The position numbers were made by a program, and so were the translations under genes. The notes under the pieces were generated by a model, which was given only the letters and a program-made list of their open reading frames with translations, did not search any database and had not been told where the DNA came from. From contig NZ_CP076443.1 of NCBI RefSeq assembly GCF_018866345.1, positions 395,501 to 459,500 of the forward strand: DNA of 64,000 nucleotides, given 5' to 3'. This DNA is from Gemella sp. zg-570 (GTDB lineage Bacteria > Bacillota > Bacilli > Staphylococcales > Gemellaceae). Shown here piece by piece: positions 25,272 to 33,402 of the stretch; the first letter of the stretch is position 1, and every line of letters starts with the position of its first letter.

Positions 25272-25734
25272 TTTCTATATCTTCTTTTTTCATAATCTTA
25301 GAATTTTTATTTTTAAAAGAATTTTTCCATACATAATCTTCATGGCTTCTATCAACAAGAGCAAAATCTGATTTGTTTATAATCATTTCAGAAACATCAT
25401 TAATAAACTTATTAATTTCTATATTAATTTTGGCCTCTAGATCAAATTTAAACTCTTTAGCATTATATTCTCTAGCTTTATTTTTTTTATAAACTTCTTT
25501 TATGACCGGACCATAATTCCATGCTTCAAAATTTGCATCAAACAAATATTTTGGATAAGAGTCTGAATATGAAGATTCAGTGACTCCTTCTTTTTCTTTT
25601 GCTTGATAATTTCCAGAATAAAAAGCAAATAAGAAATATAAACTCTTTTGTAATTTTAATGGAGAAAGTTCCCCGTATTTGTAGAATAAATGGTTTATTA
25701 AATCATCAATATTATTAAAATAAAATTTACGCAT
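25240..25734 (-). CDS. Panacea (SocA-like, DUF4065) antitoxin-type protein
   Basis: A 164-aa protein with the Panacea-domain pattern: LSPLKLQKSLYFLFAFYSGNY near residues 22-42, a YLFDANFEAWNYGPVIKEVY segment (the FEAW-YGPV core), and a C-terminal FALVDRSHEDYVWKNSF that matches the usual end of the domain. A clear ribosome binding site (aaaaaaggagaa) precedes the ATG. The domain serves as the antitoxin in many two-gene systems. The overlapping downstream gene is the presumed toxin. Confidence 0.75.
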   Translation of the reverse strand: MRKFYFNNIDDLINHLFYKYGELSPLKLQKSLYFLFAFYSGNYQAKEKEGVTESSYSDSYPKYLFDANFEAWNYGPVIKEVYKKNKAREYNAKEFKFDLEAKINIEINKFINDVSEMIINKSDFALVDRSHEDYVWKNSFKNKNSKIMKKEDIENEYRKIFQSI

Positions 25735-25934
25735 AATTGTATTCTCCTTTTTTTATATTTCAAGTAATATTATATCAAATTAATAAAAAATATGTAAGGT
25801 ATATTTAATAAATATAATATATGACATTAATATAGTATTTTAACATATTAGTAAAATGATTTATTTAAATTGTAATATTTTTAAATAAGTAAATACTTTG
25901 TATTTCTCTTATTATAATTGCAATCAAATGTATA

Positions 25935-26610
25935 TTAGTTATTCTTATTATTCCAAGAATGTCCAAATAGTTCATTTCCGTTAGGAGATAAACTAGTAAT
26001 AGTTGTATCTTTTATTATTTTTCTTGCTTTCTCAGGAAGAGTATTTTGTTTATCTATTGCTATAAATATTTGTTTGTCAAATGAATTATATAATTCTAAT
26101 ATTTTTGAAATACCTTCATCCTCAGTTTGTTTTAATATTATCGAATCATGTATTATACATGGTAATTGAGTTTTATTCAATAAACTTAAATCATATTCAA
26201 TAATAGCTCTAAATTGAGAACCAGTCCCTGTATCATTTGGAATATAAAAGTTATATTTTTTAATACTTTCTATATTCAGTATAGGTGCTGTTTTTTTATT
26301 ATCACATACAAAATCATTGTATTCATTCATTTGATTATTTATAGTATTTTCTATTTTTTCAGATATAGATTTTATTATACAATTTAATTCATTTTCAACA
26401 TTTTCTTTATCAATTTTTAGTTTGTATAATTCCTCATACATTTTAAGCTGATAATTTAGGGTTGTTAATTCACTTTCTATTCTACCAAATTCATTAAGTA
26501 ATATTTCAGATATATTAGCTTTTATAGGAATTTTGTTCAATTCATTTTCTAGGTATTCTATTTTTTTATTTTGCTCCTCAATAAGTATTTCTAATTCTTT
26601 TTGGCGAAAT
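25935..26610 (-). pseudogene. 5'-truncated DUF2326-domain protein
   Basis: The open frame from about 26610 begins with a coiled coil (EILIEEQNKKIEYLENEL), continues helically, and ends with the DUF2326 core: IPNDTGTGSQFRAIIEYDLSLL, LPCIIHDSIIL, then a QIFIAIDKQ strand. In intact members this C-terminal part follows a large ATP-binding coiled-coil region (SMC-like). Here everything upstream is cut off by the IS3 remnant at 26697-26974. An in-frame ATG at 26540 could still allow a 201-aa product. Confidence 0.6.
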
Positions 26611-26696
26611 ATATTTATAATATGTACTCCTATTTACATTTAACACTTTACAAAGAAGCTTGATATTGTGTTGGTTTTTAAGGGGATTGATAGCTT

Positions 26697-26974
26697 CTAA
26701 TCTTTGTTTAAGTGTGGAGTGAATATGGCAATCGCTTTTTTTAGAATTATTATTTCTTCCTCTAATTGAGCATTACGTTTCTGTAATTCTTTAATTTGTT
26801 GAGCAGTAAATATTTCACCGTCATCTATTTGAATCTCTGAGTATTTTTTACCCATTTATTTATTGTACTAATAGAAACTCCATAATTATTGCTAAGTTCT
26901 GTTTGTTATTTTCCATTTTGGTATAGGCTGACTATAGATTTTTTAAAATCTTCTGTGTAGACATTTTTAGCCAT
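26697..26974 (-). pseudogene. IS3-family OrfA fragment
   Basis: The minus strand reads MAKNVYTEDFKKSIVSLYQNGK, a stop, TELSNNYGVSISTINKWVKKY, a frame change, then EIFTAQQIKELQKRNAQLEEE...ILKKAIAIF, which is the helix-turn-helix plus leucine-zipper layout of IS3 OrfA. OrfB with the DDE core is absent. One nonsense and one frameshift are visible. Its insertion truncated the DUF2326 gene. Confidence 0.8.
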
Positions 26975-27110
26975 TTTTACCACTTCCTTTCTTGTCTATT
27001 TTATTATAATATATTATTTATTTTTGTGTCTACTTTAATAGTATAGATCCAATCCCAAATAATAAAAAATAATGCAGTAATTAAAAAAGAAACAAATAGG
27101 TACTTAACTA

Positions 27111-27236
27111 ATGATTAAAATTAAAAAAAATAAAATATTTTCTTTAATATGTAAAATAATTTATAAACGAACATATCCACTCGTTTCATGTATAGTGTAT
27201 AACTCTGTTGGTGAAAAAATAGGGTGGATGCAGTAA
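27111..27236 (+). CDS. Possible 41-aa basic peptide
   Basis: An ATG frame of 41 codons encodes a Lys/Ile-rich start followed by KRTYPLVSCIVYNSVGEKIG and WMQ at the end. No convincing ribosome binding site is visible, and AT-rich DNA gives such frames by chance. It could be the 3' end of a gene cut by the neighbouring IS remnants. A terminator follows 22 bases later, which is the main reason for listing it. Confidence 0.2.
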   Translation: MIKIKKNKIFSLICKIIYKRTYPLVSCIVYNSVGEKIGWMQ

Positions 27237-27257
27237 ATATGCTGATAAAATAAGGAT

Positions 27258-27300
27258 TTCCAAGTGTTATTCGAAATTGAATAACGCTTGGGTATTTTTT
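27258..27300 (+). terminator. Rho-independent terminator
   Basis: A 12-bp stem (caagtgttattc / gaataacgcttg, with one G-T type mismatch) and 6-nt loop is followed by gggtatttttt. It terminates plus-strand transcription before the IS30 copy. Confidence 0.7.
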
Positions 27301-27477
27301 GTTTTGAGAGAATTTTAAAGTTTAGGAGGAGGTGTCGAGTTAACAGTAATGTTTAATCGGGGTGGAGTTGATAGGGATGTTTGAAAATATTAGTTAAATT
27401 ATAGGAAAAGAAAAAATATTATATAACAATTTAATATTATGACGAGGTTAGTTGTTATATTTTTATTGATAACAATA
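27301..27477. other. Intergenic region left of IS30 copy 2
   Basis: Contains ggaggaggtg and later ggtggagttgatag, which look like ribosome binding sites without a following gene. Nothing else is recognisable. It ends with ataacaata, repeated at the far side of the IS. Confidence 0.3.
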
Positions 27478-28538
27478 CAGATCGCAAATTACAATAGTAA
27501 GTTAGCCACCTCAGGCAAGTCATAAGGACATACATAATTAAATAATTTACGTGGATAACGATTTATCCATTGTTCAACAGCCGTTACTTCGTTAGGAGTA
27601 ACGGTTGTTGTGCCTTTTGGGAACCATCGTCTAATCAATCGATTTGCATTTTCGTTACTACCTCGTTCATAAGAAGAAAACGGATGTGCGTAATAAATAG
27701 GACAAGTGATGGCTTCGTCTAGTCTTAAAAATTCAGAACCATTATCAGCTGTTAAAGAGCGAATTAAATAGTCTTGTTGAATAGACGTCAAAGCGGTATT
27801 CACACTTTGGGCCGTTTTATCAGGAATAAGACGAATGATTTCATAGCGTGTTTTTCTGTCTGTTAATGTCAATAACTGTTGTCCACGTTTCTTGTTTAAA
27901 ATGACTAAATCAATTTCAAAATGCCCAATTTCTTTTCGTTCGTTAATCTCTTGTGGACGCTGTTCAATAGAAAGGGCATTCGTTTTTCTTGGTGGTCGTT
28001 TTTCATTTGATTTTATTGGTTTAGTTTTTCTAGGGTAAATCAGATATTTACGTGAAATACCTGCTATCCATCCTTTATATATCCATGTGTAAATTGTCGT
28101 AAAAGACGGCATATCCAGTAATTGACTAATCATTTCAGGGGAATATTTATGCATAATTTTTTCTCTGATTACATTTTCTTTTTCTACAGTCCACGTATCC
28201 GTTCTACCTACGGCTAAACGTAAATGATTATAATCATTCTGTGCTTTTTGAGCAGAGTATTCTTTAGTGCCACCATGAAAAGATAAATCAATCAGTCCGC
28301 GTTTAATTTCGTTATTAATAGTTTGGTGATTTTTGCCTAATAATCTAGCGATTTCTCGGTTGCTTTTTCCTTCTTTTTTCCATTTTTCAATTAAATAACG
28401 CTTTTTTTCTGTAATGTGTTTGCCTTTTGTGTTATAATGTTCTTGCATCTCTTGGTATCCTTTTTTTGTAGTTACTAAAAGTATATCCTATGAGATGCTT
28501 TTTTTGTATCTCTGGCTAACTTAATTATATAATTTACT
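27478..28538 (-). mobile_element. IS30-family insertion sequence, copy 2
   Basis: A 1061-bp element nearly identical to copy 1 but in reverse orientation. The nine bases ataacaata occur directly on both sides (27469-27477 and 28539-28547), so this copy has an intact target duplication of up to 9 bp (3 bp would be usual for IS30). It sits left of the recombinase remnants of the prophage. Confidence 0.85.
27489..28448 (-). CDS. IS30-family transposase
   Basis: A 319-aa transposase, the same as that of copy 1 except for four substitutions: Lys for Glu at residue 16, His for Asp in M-KYSPEM, Leu for Pro in the following QLL, and Tyr for His in RKYLIYPRK. The DDE residues (FEIDLV, TADNGSEF, SNENANR) are intact. 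The Pro-to-Leu and Asp-to-His changes lie between the HTH and the catalytic core. Confidence 0.95.
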   Translation of the reverse strand: MQEHYNTKGKHITEKKRYLIEKWKKEGKSNREIARLLGKNHQTINNEIKRGLIDLSFHGGTKEYSAQKAQNDYNHLRLAVGRTDTWTVEKENVIREKIMHKYSPEMISQLLDMPSFTTIYTWIYKGWIAGISRKYLIYPRKTKPIKSNEKRPPRKTNALSIEQRPQEINERKEIGHFEIDLVILNKKRGQQLLTLTDRKTRYEIIRLIPDKTAQSVNTALTSIQQDYLIRSLTADNGSEFLRLDEAITCPIYYAHPFSSYERGSNENANRLIRRWFPKGTTTVTPNEVTAVEQWINRYPRKLFNYVCPYDLPEVANLLL

Positions 28539-28598
28539 ATAACAATATAGGTATGTGGTAACTATAGACTTATTTTTTACATAATGTTATGAATACCG

Positions 28599-28631
28599 AA
28601 AACGGACAAAAAACGGACAAAAACGGACGAA
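28599..28631 (+). repeat. Three tandem copies of a cggacaaaa unit
   Basis: The unit acggacaaaa is repeated three times at intervals of 10-11 bp (the third with g for a), just upstream of the promoter at 28648. The helical spacing suggests a protein-binding array, for example an operator or a small-terminase (pac) site, given the terminase-like start at 28706. Confidence 0.55.
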
Positions 28632-28647
28632 AAAAAGAAAAAACAAA

Positions 28648-28676
28648 TTGCTAAATCAATGAAAATATGGTAAAAT
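28648..28676 (+). promoter_or_regulatory. Sigma-A-type promoter
   Basis: TTGCTA at 28648-28653 and TAAAAT at 28671-28676 with a 17-bp spacer. It lies just before the terminase-small fragment at 28706, which has its own ribosome binding site (aggaggcgg). Confidence 0.55.
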
Positions 28677-28705
28677 TCCATTTACAACTATAGGAGGCGG
28701 ATTTA

Positions 28706-28783
28706 ATGCGTGGCGGAAGTAGAGTAGGTGCGAGAAGAAAATCAATTTCAGAAAGTGAAAAGAAGAGGGAAAAATTGACTTGA
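28706..28783 (+). pseudogene. N-terminal fragment of a phage small terminase
   Basis: A 25-codon frame, [20 protein letters not shown], matches the conserved start (RGGSRVGAGRKP...) of small terminase subunits of HK97-like phages. Ribosome binding site and promoter are present. The frame then stops, and the sequence passes directly into the middle of a serine recombinase, so a deletion has joined unrelated genes. Confidence 0.65.
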
Positions 28784-29920
28784 TTATTACAAAATCCATT
28801 AGCCGTTTTGCTAGAAATACACTAGATTGCTTGCATTATACTCGGCAATTAAAAGAGTATAAAATTCCAGTTTATTTTGAAAAAGAAAATATTAACACTA
28901 TGGGCTCTAAGGTAGAAGTTCTACTCACTATTATGGCCTTTCTTGCACAGCAAGAATCAGAATCCATTAGTAAAAACGTCAAGATGGGTATTCAGAATCC
29001 ATTAGTAAAAACGTCAAGATGGGTATTCAGTACAGATATCAAAAAGGGGAAGTGCGGGGTCAATCACAATCGTTTTTTAGGGTATAACAAAGACAAGAAT
29101 GGGCAATTGGTAGTAGATCCAAACGAATCACATATCATTAAACGGATTTTCAAAGAGTATTTAGAGGGAAAAAGTTTACAGAAGATTGCGAATAGTTTGA
29201 TGGCGGATAATATAATGACTGCAGCTAATCTTAGTTTATGTCGTGCAGGGAGTATTCGAAAAATACTGACTAATGAAAAGTATATGGGAGATGCCTTACT
29301 TCAGAAAACTTATACAGTGGATGTATTGAGTAAAAAGAGAGTGGTGAATAGCGGTATAGTATCACAGTATTATGTAGAGAATAGCCATGAAGGCATTATT
29401 TAAAAAGAAGTATTTCATAAAGTTCAAGTGGAGTTGCGACAAAGAGCAGAACAATATCAAGGAAAAAACAAAAGAAAATCAACGTATAGTAGTAAGTATG
29501 CTTATCCAATGTGATTATTTGTAAAGAATATGAGAGTGCATTCAGAAGAATTCAATGGTCTTCTAAAGGAAAAAAGTCAGTAAATTGGCGTTGTAAAACG
29601 AGAATTGATAAAGGCGTATCCTGTTGTTGTGTAGAATTAATTAATGAGACAGAGCTCCAAAATATGATTATCCGTGGAATAAATAAGTTGATGGGGAATC
29701 GTCACGAAGTTTTAGAAGTGCTAAATCAAAAAATTGAAACGAGCTTAAACAAGGATGGATTATCGTTGAGAGATATCCAGTTACAAATTGAACATTTACA
29801 AAATGAATTGGAAATACGTGTGCAAGAAAGAAAAGACTATGTGCATATTTTAGAGCAATTGGATCAACTAAAACTGCAACGCACTAAATTAGAACATTGG
29901 GATAATATAAAAAAGAAAAA
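28780..29920 (+). pseudogene. Serine recombinase, truncated at both ends
   Basis: Lacks the catalytic-serine N-terminus. The frame from 28780 to 29403 covers the resolvase core ([39 protein letters not shown]), a recombinase domain, and [26 protein letters not shown] short direct duplication ([13 protein letters not shown] preceded by a copy of the same bases near 28980-29010) is present. After stops near 29404 and 29510, frame 29511 continues with the Cys-rich zinc ribbon and coiled coil (INETELQNMIIRGINKL...). It ends at about 29920, where a second recombinase begins in frame. Confidence 0.7.
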
Positions 29921-30620
29921 ACAAAGTAGGTTCGCAAGAAATACAGTAGGTTCACTATCAACTGTAAGAAAACTAAAAGATTTTGTAGTGGAGATATACT
30001 TTGAAAAAGAAAACATCTGGACATTTGATTTAAAGGGTGAATTACTTATTACAATAATGAGTTCCTTAGCACAAGAAGAAAGTAGATCAATATCAGAAAA
30101 TATAACATGGTCTAAACGAAAACAAGCTGCTGAGGGTAGAGTGACATTCGCATATAATAATGTACTAGGTTTTAAGCCAGAAGAGGAGGGTGGATTAGAA
30201 TTTGATAAAGAGCAAGCCCAAATAGTAAGATACATATTTGGACAGTTCTTATCAGGGAAAAATCCTAATCAAATAGCAAAACATCTAACTGAAAATAAAA
30301 TACTGACACCAAGAGGGCAAGAAAAATGGAGTTATAGCAGTGTAAGAAGTATTTTAACAAATTAAAAATATAAAGGTGATGCCTTACTTCAAAAACACTA
30401 TGTAGCAGACTTCTTAAACAAGACTCAGAAAAGGAACAACGGATAGCTACCTCAGTATTATGTAGAAAATAGCCATGAAGCAATAATTGATAAAGAAGTA
30501 TTTGATGCGGTTCAAGTGCAGTTAAGTGAAAATAAAAAATGCTATACAGAGAAAAAATACTTTGGAAAAATTAGGTGTGGATGTTGCGGTAGTTCATATG
30601 TGAGACATTTATGGCACTAG
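29921..30620 (+). pseudogene. Second serine recombinase fragment fused to the first
   Basis: At about residue 137 of the frame starting at 29511 the sequence changes to SRFARNTVGSLSTVRKLKDFVVEIYFEKENIWT, LAQEESRSISENITWSKRK and the following recombinase domain, closely resembling the intact enzyme at 46219-47778. Stops occur near 30363 and 30446, and the frame ends after CGCCGSSYVRHLWH at 30620. Recombination at the shared [14 protein letters not shown] region is the likely origin of this head-to-middle fusion. Confidence 0.7.
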
Positions 30621-30709
30621 ATAGAGCTATAAGATGTGGTAATCAGAATGTAGAAAGTGGGTATGATGATAGAGGATTGTTGTTTTTATAAAAAAAAAAT
30701 ACAAATGTA

Positions 30710-30738
30710 TTGCAAAAAGCAACACAAAATTATATAAT
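30710..30738 (+). promoter_or_regulatory. Promoter of the RelBE-type operon
   Basis: TTGCAA at 30710-30715 and a perfect TATAAT at 30733-30738, 17 bp apart, lie 24 bases before the antitoxin start. RelB-type antitoxins usually autorepress such a promoter. Confidence 0.7.
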
Positions 30739-30761
30739 GTTAGCTAAGGATGGTGATAAAT

Positions 30762-31064
30762 ATGGTAATGACCAAAACAGCTAGCGTTAATGTTAGGATA
30801 CAAGAAAATATAAAGAAACAAGCAGAACAGATTTTAGAAACAATTGGTATACCTAGAGCAACAGCAATAGACATGTTTTATAGGCAAATTATTATGAATA
30901 AAGGTATACCATTTTCAGTAACTATACCTAATGAAGTAATAACTGTAGATACCTTAAGTGAAGAAGAGTTAGATAATATACTTACTAATGGATTATCTCA
31001 GGCGAAAGAGGGTAAATCAAAGAGTATGAATTTAGTATTTTCTAAATTAGAAAGCGAGATTTAA
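30762..31064 (+). CDS. RelB/DinJ-family antitoxin
   Basis: About 100 aa. The N-terminal TASVNVRIQENIKKQAEQIL followed by GIPRATAIDMFYRQIIMNKGIPF is the ribbon-helix-helix of RelB/DinJ antitoxins. The start at 30762 is favoured because aagga lies 11 bases upstream; an in-frame ATG at 30750 exists. The stop overlaps the toxin start (taatg). It neutralises the toxin and represses its own promoter. Confidence 0.9.
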   Translation: MVMTKTASVNVRIQENIKKQAEQILETIGIPRATAIDMFYRQIIMNKGIPFSVTIPNEVITVDTLSEEELDNILTNGLSQAKEGKSKSMNLVFSKLESEI

Positions 31065-31387
31065 TGGAAAAATACCAAATAGAAATTACATCTCAAGCTG
31101 TAGAACATTTAGAAAATATAATAACATATATTAAAAATGATTTAAACTCTCCATTAGCAGCAAGAAAAACATTAAAAAAATTAAAAGAAGGTATTGAAAA
31201 ATTAGATATATTTCCAGAAAGAAATCCTAAACTTAGTGAAGAAAAATACGCTAAGGAAGGTATTAGAAAAATACTTATTGAAAACTTCTATGTATATTAC
31301 TGGATAGATTTAGAAAATAAATCCGTACAAATTATCGCAATTATTTATGCCAAAAGGGATCAATTATCTGCTCTTTTGAAAATATAA
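31064..31387 (+). CDS. RelE/ParE-family toxin
   Basis: 107 aa, one-base overlap with the antitoxin. The sequence has the ParE/RelE pattern: ITSQAVEHLENIITYIKND, AARKTLKKLKEGI, then FPERNPKL, RKILIENFYVYYWI and a final strand with IIAIIYAKRD. It would be either an mRNA interferase or a gyrase poison; the ParE-like N-terminus does not settle which. It is carried as cargo between recombinase remnants and the portal gene. Confidence 0.85.
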   Translation: MEKYQIEITSQAVEHLENIITYIKNDLNSPLAARKTLKKLKEGIEKLDIFPERNPKLSEEKYAKEGIRKILIENFYVYYWIDLENKSVQIIAIIYAKRDQLSALLKI

Positions 31388-31449
31388 GAAATGAAACATC
31401 TACACTTAAGTAGGTGTTTTTATTATACAAAAAATTAGGAGACAAAATT

Positions 31450-32712
31450 ATGATATTAAGTAGACTATTTAAATCAAGAGATAAGCCAATAAATAAATTG
31501 AGTGGAAATAACCACTCTTTTTTTATTGGGCAAACAGCAAGTGGCAAAAGAGTAAATGAAAAAACTGCAATGCAGATGACAGCTGTATATTCATGTGTGA
31601 GAATATTATCAGAAACCCTCGCTAGTTTACCACTACATATATACGAAATAACAGATTTAGGAAGTAAAAAAGCAACCAACCACTATTTATATAACTTACT
31701 CCATAACGAACCTAACAATGAGATGACAAGTTTTATATTTAGAGAAACATTAATGACACATTTATTATTATGGGGGAATGCATATGCTCAAATTATTCGT
31801 AATGGGAAAGGTGATGTTTTAGGACTTTACCCACTAATGCCAGATAAAATGAAAGTTGATAGAGATGAAAATAATACAATTTTTTATGAATATACAACAA
31901 ATGATGGAAAAGTAAAATTAACCACACAAGACGTATTACACATACCAGGATTAGGATTTGATGGCTTAGTAGGTTACTCACCAATAGCTATGGCTAAAAA
32001 TGCAATTGGTATGGCTATTGCAGCTGAAGAATACGGGGCGAAATTTTTTTCTAATGGAGCGACACCAAGTGGAATATTAGAACATCCTGGTACAGTAAAA
32101 AATGCAGAGATTTTAAGGAAAAGTTGGACTAGAGGATTTTCAGGTAAGAATAACCATAAAGTTGCGATACTTGAAGAAGGTATGAAATATACTCCTATTT
32201 CAATAGCACCAAATGAAGCACAGTTTTTAGAAACAAGAAAATTTCAAATAAATGAGATAGCTAGAATTTTCAGAGTTCCTCCACACATGGTAGGTGATCT
32301 TGAAAAGTCTAGTTTTTCTAATATTGAACAACAATCTCTTGAGTTTGTTAAATATACGCTAGATCCTTGGGTGAAACGTTTTGAACAAGCTATGACTAGG
32401 AGATTACTTAAAAGTGATGAAAAGAAAAAATATTATATAAAATTCAATGTTGATGGACTACTTAGAGGAGATTATCAAAGTAGGATGAATGGATATGCAA
32501 CAGCACGTCAGAATGGTTGGATGAGTGCTAATGATATAAGGAGTTTAGAAAACTTAGATTTGATATCAGATGAGGAAGGAGGAAACTTATATCTAGTCAA
32601 TGGTAACATGTTACCACTTAAAAAGGCTGGTTCTTATGCAGAGAGATTAACAGATTATAAGGAGGAAAACACAGATGAAAAAATTTTGGAATTGGAAGAC
32701 AGTACAAAATAA
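31450..32712 (+). CDS. Phage portal protein
   Basis: A 420-aa HK97-type portal. The ATG at 31450 has a good ribosome binding site (aggaga); the frame is open to 31414. Landmarks: AMQMTAVYSCVRILSETLASLP, NPNE-like HNEPNNEMTSF, RNGKGDVLGLYPLMPD, and FRVPPHMVGDLEKSSFSNIEQQ. It forms the dodecameric ring for DNA entry and tail joining. Normally a large terminase gene lies upstream; here it is absent. The end overlaps the protease gene by 38 bases. Confidence 0.92.
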   Translation: MILSRLFKSRDKPINKLSGNNHSFFIGQTASGKRVNEKTAMQMTAVYSCVRILSETLASLPLHIYEITDLGSKKATNHYLYNLLHNEPNNEMTSFIFRETLMTHLLLWGNAYAQIIRNGKGDVLGLYPLMPDKMKVDRDENNTIFYEYTTNDGKVKLTTQDVLHIPGLGFDGLVGYSPIAMAKNAIGMAIAAEEYGAKFFSNGATPSGILEHPGTVKNAEILRKSWTRGFSGKNNHKVAILEEGMKYTPISIAPNEAQFLETRKFQINEIARIFRVPPHMVGDLEKSSFSNIEQQSLEFVKYTLDPWVKRFEQAMTRRLLKSDEKKKYYIKFNVDGLLRGDYQSRMNGYATARQNGWMSANDIRSLENLDLISDEEGGNLYLVNGNMLPLKKAGSYAERLTDYKEENTDEKILELEDSTK

Positions 32713-33397
32713 TAATGATAAACCACCAGAGAACATATTATTTTTAAATGGAACAATAGCTGAAGAATCGTGGTTTGATGATGAGGTTACTCCACAGATT
32801 TTTAAAGAAGAACTAATTAAACATAGTGGAGATATTACTGTATGGATAAATTCACCTGGTGGAGACTGTATTGCAGCCGCACAAATTTATAATCTCTTAA
32901 TGGAACACAAAGGAAATGTTAAGGTGAAAATTGATGGGATAGCAGCTAGTGCTGCGAGTGTAGTTGCTATGGCAGGAACAGAAGTTATTATGAGTCCTGT
33001 TTCAATGCTTATGATTCATAACCCTATGACAATTGCATATGGTAGTACAAGCGAAATGCAAAGAGCTATAGATATGTTAAGTGAGGTTAAAGAATCAATA
33101 ATTAATGCTTATGAAATAAAAACGGGATTATCACGAAACAAAATATCAAAACTTATGGATAATGAAACATGGATGGATGCAAGAAAAGCAGTTGAACTTG
33201 GTTTTGCTGATTCTATCTTAAAACGAGATGAGATTCAGGATATTGAGATTCCAAATGTTAGTATGCTTTATCAAGAAGCAACAGTTCAAAATTCAATGAT
33301 GAATAAAATCAAAGAAACTTTTAAAAACGTAAACGAAGAAAAAATAGAAGCTGATTCGTTAATAAATAGATTAGATTTAATAAAAAACTGGAGGTAA
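32675..33397 (+). CDS. ClpP-like phage prohead protease
   Basis: A 240-aa S14-type protease with INSPGGDCIAAAQIYNLL, the catalytic serine in GIAASAASVVAMAG, the catalytic histidine in LMIHNPMT, and a C-terminal ETWMDARKAVELGFAD. It processes capsid subunits during head maturation. It overlaps the portal gene, and the capsid gene starts 5 bases downstream. Confidence 0.92.
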   Translation: MKKFWNWKTVQNNNDKPPENILFLNGTIAEESWFDDEVTPQIFKEELIKHSGDITVWINSPGGDCIAAAQIYNLLMEHKGNVKVKIDGIAASAASVVAMAGTEVIMSPVSMLMIHNPMTIAYGSTSEMQRAIDMLSEVKESIINAYEIKTGLSRNKISKLMDNETWMDARKAVELGFADSILKRDEIQDIEIPNVSMLYQEATVQNSMMNKIKETFKNVNEEKIEADSLINRLDLIKNWR

Positions 33398-33402
33398 GAA
33401 TT

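Noticed and set aside
14364-28538. Classical composite transposon carrying the RiPP operon
   Set aside because: Each IS copy has its own matching flanks (3 and up to 9 bp). The outer flanks share only ataa, which is not significant in such AT-rich DNA. Separate insertions are better supported.
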